Origin: a virus
Virus record (IMG/VR): IMGVR_UViG_3300042892_004016
Coordinates: 51,895 to 115,894 of that record
Direction: 5' to 3' (one strand)
Length of the DNA: 64,000 bases
Both the position numbers and the translations under genes were made by a program. Position 1 is the stretch's first letter; each line of letters begins with the position of its first letter. Under the pieces are notes generated by a model. It worked only from the letters and a program-made list of their open reading frames with translations, did no database searches and had not been told where the DNA came from. Of the stretch, positions 62,121 to 64,000 are shown in pieces.

Positions 62121-62128
62121 GATAAATA
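62121..62128 (+). promoter_or_regulatory. Late promoter box
   Basis: GATAAATA in the 239-bp gap after the minimal shaft, 12 bp before a 39-aa ORF and about 200 bp before the class B gene. Confidence 0.55.
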
Positions 62129-62140
62129 TAATAAACATTG

Positions 62141-62260
62141 ATGCGGTGTAAAATAGATCATTTAGCAGAACGCATTGGTACGAACCGTGACACAGCCTGG
62201 CTGTGTCAACTAGCAGTTGGGATTAATGCTACCCCAGTTGATTTGGCATATATAATATAG
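62141..62260 (+). CDS. 39-aa ORF, doubtful
   Basis: ATG at 62141 to TAG at 62258-62260: MRCKIDHLAERIGTNRDTAW and so on, ending DLAYII. It is unlike its beta-repeat neighbours (helical, with Cys and Trp), follows a late promoter box closely, but has no good ribosome site. Part of it coincides with a strong hairpin (62189-62207), so the stretch may instead be a leader RNA. I do not recognise it. Confidence 0.35.
   Translation: MRCKIDHLAERIGTNRDTAWLCQLAVGINATPVDLAYII
62189..62219 (+). other. Two adjacent hairpins in the leader of the class B gene
   Basis: GACACAGCC (62189-62197) pairs with GGCTGTGTC (62199-62207). CAACT (62207-62211) pairs with AGTTG (62215-62219) around AGC. They lie between the late promoter box and the class B gene at 62328 and could be an RNA stability or regulatory element. 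Confidence 0.5.
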
Positions 62261-62327
62261 ATGCTAAACAATGCTCAGTGGTAGTAATGGGAATTTAGAA
62301 CAATTACAATTTTTTGGAAAATAATAT

Positions 62328-62684
62328 ATGTCAGCACCAAATATTTTTACAGTCACCTCGTGTATCGCTAAAACAGTAGTACAGTTGGCTACAACTTCAC
62401 CTGTGGTATTTCTCCAAAATGCTGCAAGTTCAAACTCACTATACAAGATCAATACTATTATAGTCAGTAACAAAGCAGTGTCACCAGCCGACGTAACCGT
62501 AAATTTAGTGAGAAGTGCAGTATCATATCCACTCGCGTACACCGTTACAGTGGCAGATAAATCAACACTGGTACTACTGGGCAAAGACACTGCGCTCTAC
62601 TTAGAAGAAGCAGACAGTTTAAACATTACCAGTTCAGCCTCCACAGCATTGACCGTGATATGTTCATATGAGGAAGTAAGCTAA
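62328..62684 (+). CDS. Class B small partner protein, copy 2
   Basis: 118 aa. MSAPNIFTVTSCIAKTVVQL, NAASSNSLYKINTIIVSNKA, STLVLLGKDTALYLEEADSL. Paralogue of 47488 with identical length and the same LVLLGKDTALYLEE strand. Its stop overlaps the next start (TAATG), so it is coupled to a LamG protein. Copy 1 is coupled to a Gly-rich protein, again showing one partner class with two tip types. Confidence 0.82.
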   Translation: MSAPNIFTVTSCIAKTVVQLATTSPVVFLQNAASSNSLYKINTIIVSNKAVSPADVTVNLVRSAVSYPLAYTVTVADKSTLVLLGKDTALYLEEADSLNITSSASTALTVICSYEEVS

Positions 62685-64000
62685 TGGCGCGCGGCAGAGG
62701 CAACGGCGGAGTTATAGGTAACAAAACACAAACCAATACACGCACCGCCGGTGGCGTCAGATTATTGGGTGATAGCACTCTAACTCACAGTGAAGGAGCG
62801 CCGTTAGCATCACGCCGCAATCTGATGGAAGAAGTATCTCCTGATAATGGCAATTTTGATCCATATTATGACAAAGTTCCAGTACATTTTGGTGACGCTC
62901 TATATGATGATGACATCATGCGTGACCGAAGCCAGTATGGCTGGGACAAATACTACAGTCAGGATGCATATGCTAGAGTACCGCAGTTAGCCCAATTTGG
63001 GCCCAGGTATCAAGATTGGTGTACACACTTTCATGAAAGTAACTATTATACTGTTACCAGTTACTCACAATTAGTATTGGCCACCAGTAACTTTACCATT
63101 GAATTTTGGGTTCAATTGTGCCGCAATGATGCCACAGAGCATCATATCATGGGCAAGGGTGGCAATGCAGGCAGAACAGCAGGCACTGGTTGGTCGGTGT
63201 ATGTTTCTACTGACAGAAAGATTGGATTCTTTGATGCTGTTGGCAATTCATCTACACAATCAGCCACAGCATTAGTATTAGACACTTGGTATCACGTGGC
63301 AATTGTTCGTTCCGGTACCGGATCTAATTTACTCAAGATATACCGCGATGGTGTACTTGATGCCACTGGCACCAGTTCAGGCAACTTTGCAGACACTAGC
63401 AACTTTTACATTGGATGTGATAGAGTAGCAACAGGCTCCACCTGGTTTGGCGGCAATTTATCTGACTTAAAGATTTCAAATTCTGCACAATATGCTACTG
63501 CGTTTGCTAAACCCACCGCCCCATTGACCAGTACTGGCGCCGTGTTCTTTCATTCAATGCAGACTCCTCATCATGACGATATACCAACCAATACAGTGTT
63601 GGGCTACACTGTAACCCAATCAGATCGAAGTAGTCTTAGACTACTGGACGGTCCTCTTATAAACCACGCACTTAGACCATATCAGCATGGTTCTAACAGT
63701 GTCTATTCATGGGACACACAGGCTTATTTAAAATGCTACGATGCTAGTCCCACCAGTACTGCACTAAGATTGGGCACTGGCGCATTTACCATTGAGGCAT
63801 GGGTGCATACAACTAATGCTGACGGCAATCGGCAAACAGGAATATTAGGCAAGGGCACTGGAAACACAGGCGCGGGTGGAACTGGCTGGTCCCTTTATAC
63901 AAACACCAGTGGATATCTAGAATTTGCAGACACCGGATCCACTTTAACTGCATCCACAAATAGAATAGGCTGGTGTGGATGGTATCATGTTGCGGCAGTT
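62684..64000 (+). CDS. LamG adhesin, continues past right edge
   Basis: The frame is open from the ATG at 62684 to the window end (439 codons seen). The start MARGRGNGGVIGNKTQTNTR is basic and Gly-rich; a unique segment follows (YYDKVPVHFGDALYDDDIMR, YGWDKYYSQDAYARVPQLAQ). A first LamG domain lies at about 125-285 (TSNFTIEFWVQL, TWYHVAIVRSGTGSNLLKIY). A second begins at about 355 (GTGAFTIEAWVHT, ending at CGWYHVAAV). It lacks the TIG/He_PIG part of the other LamG adhesins and its LamG domains carry a GKGxxxxGTGWS insert, so it represents a separate LamG lineage. Partial only because the window ends. Confidence 0.85.
   Translation, partial: MARGRGNGGVIGNKTQTNTRTAGGVRLLGDSTLTHSEGAPLASRRNLMEEVSPDNGNFDPYYDKVPVHFGDALYDDDIMRDRSQYGWDKYYSQDAYARVPQLAQFGPRYQDWCTHFHESNYYTVTSYSQLVLATSNFTIEFWVQLCRNDATEHHIMGKGGNAGRTAGTGWSVYVSTDRKIGFFDAVGNSSTQSATALVLDTWYHVAIVRSGTGSNLLKIYRDGVLDATGTSSGNFADTSNFYIGCDRVATGSTWFGGNLSDLKISNSAQYATAFAKPTAPLTSTGAVFFHSMQTPHHDDIPTNTVLGYTVTQSDRSSLRLLDGPLINHALRPYQHGSNSVYSWDTQAYLKCYDASPTSTALRLGTGAFTIEAWVHTTNADGNRQTGILGKGTGNTGAGGTGWSLYTNTSGYLEFADTGSTLTASTNRIGWCGWYHVAAV

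Noticed and set aside
14655-64000. Diversity-generating retroelement acting on the adhesins
   Set aside because: No reverse transcriptase or template repeat is visible in the window; the variation seen is by domain shuffling.
1-64000. Integrated prophage or remnant
   Set aside because: No integrase, attachment repeats or host genes; late promoters and complete head genes fit a lytic T4-like genome.

Overview
The window is a virion-structure region of a large, lytic-type T4-like myovirus. The diagnostic evidence is the ordered head module: portal gp20 - small protein - prohead core gp67 - prohead protease gp21 - scaffold gp22 - major capsid gp23. To its left lie a gp26-type baseplate/tail-assembly gene and two tape-measure-like genes. 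T4-type late promoter boxes (TATAAATA, GATAAATA, CTAAATA) stand before many genes. The sequences most resemble the environmental T4-likes (cyanophage/pelagiphage-type lineage). I cannot name the host. No host genes, tRNAs, integrase or attachment sites are visible, and the phage looks intact.

Layout. (1) 1-620: no convincing gene, but a dense series of hairpins, possibly a large structured RNA. (2) 626-1680, minus strand: gp26-like gene followed by a 58-aa ORF. They are joined by what looks like a complete programmed -1 frameshift signal (slippery heptamer, 6-nt spacer, two-part stem). (3) 1711-1736: back-to-back late promoter boxes. (4) 1761-6509: two tandem, paralogous tape-measure-like proteins, the second with an M15-type peptidase domain. 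(5) 6525-12455: head assembly operon. (6) 12561-14526: a free-standing GIY-YIG homing endonuclease and three small genes. (7) 14655-64000: about 49 kb of nothing but fibre/adhesin-type genes, all on the plus strand, continuing off the right edge.

The fibre array is built from a small set of parts: low-complexity beta-repeat shafts (AQPNITSVGTL, GNANLGN, GANVSG); a GKDRG..FMGWDN module; IPT/TIG and putative-Ig (He_PIG) domains; PKD and FN3 domains; LamG/concanavalin-like domains; Gly-rich domains in two circularly permuted arrangements; and one cupredoxin-like domain with a full set of type-1 copper ligands. Small partner proteins of three classes (A about 109 aa, B 118 aa, C about 76 aa) recur. 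The C-terminal tail of the shaft encoded just upstream matches the partner class each time: PF(L/F)(F/M) before A, MGLIxG before B, S(I/L)DFxF before C. Classes A and B each occur once before a Gly-rich tip and once before a LamG tip. This suggests a combinatorial, plug-in adhesin system on the virion.

All functional statements are from motif reading by eye; no database search was run.
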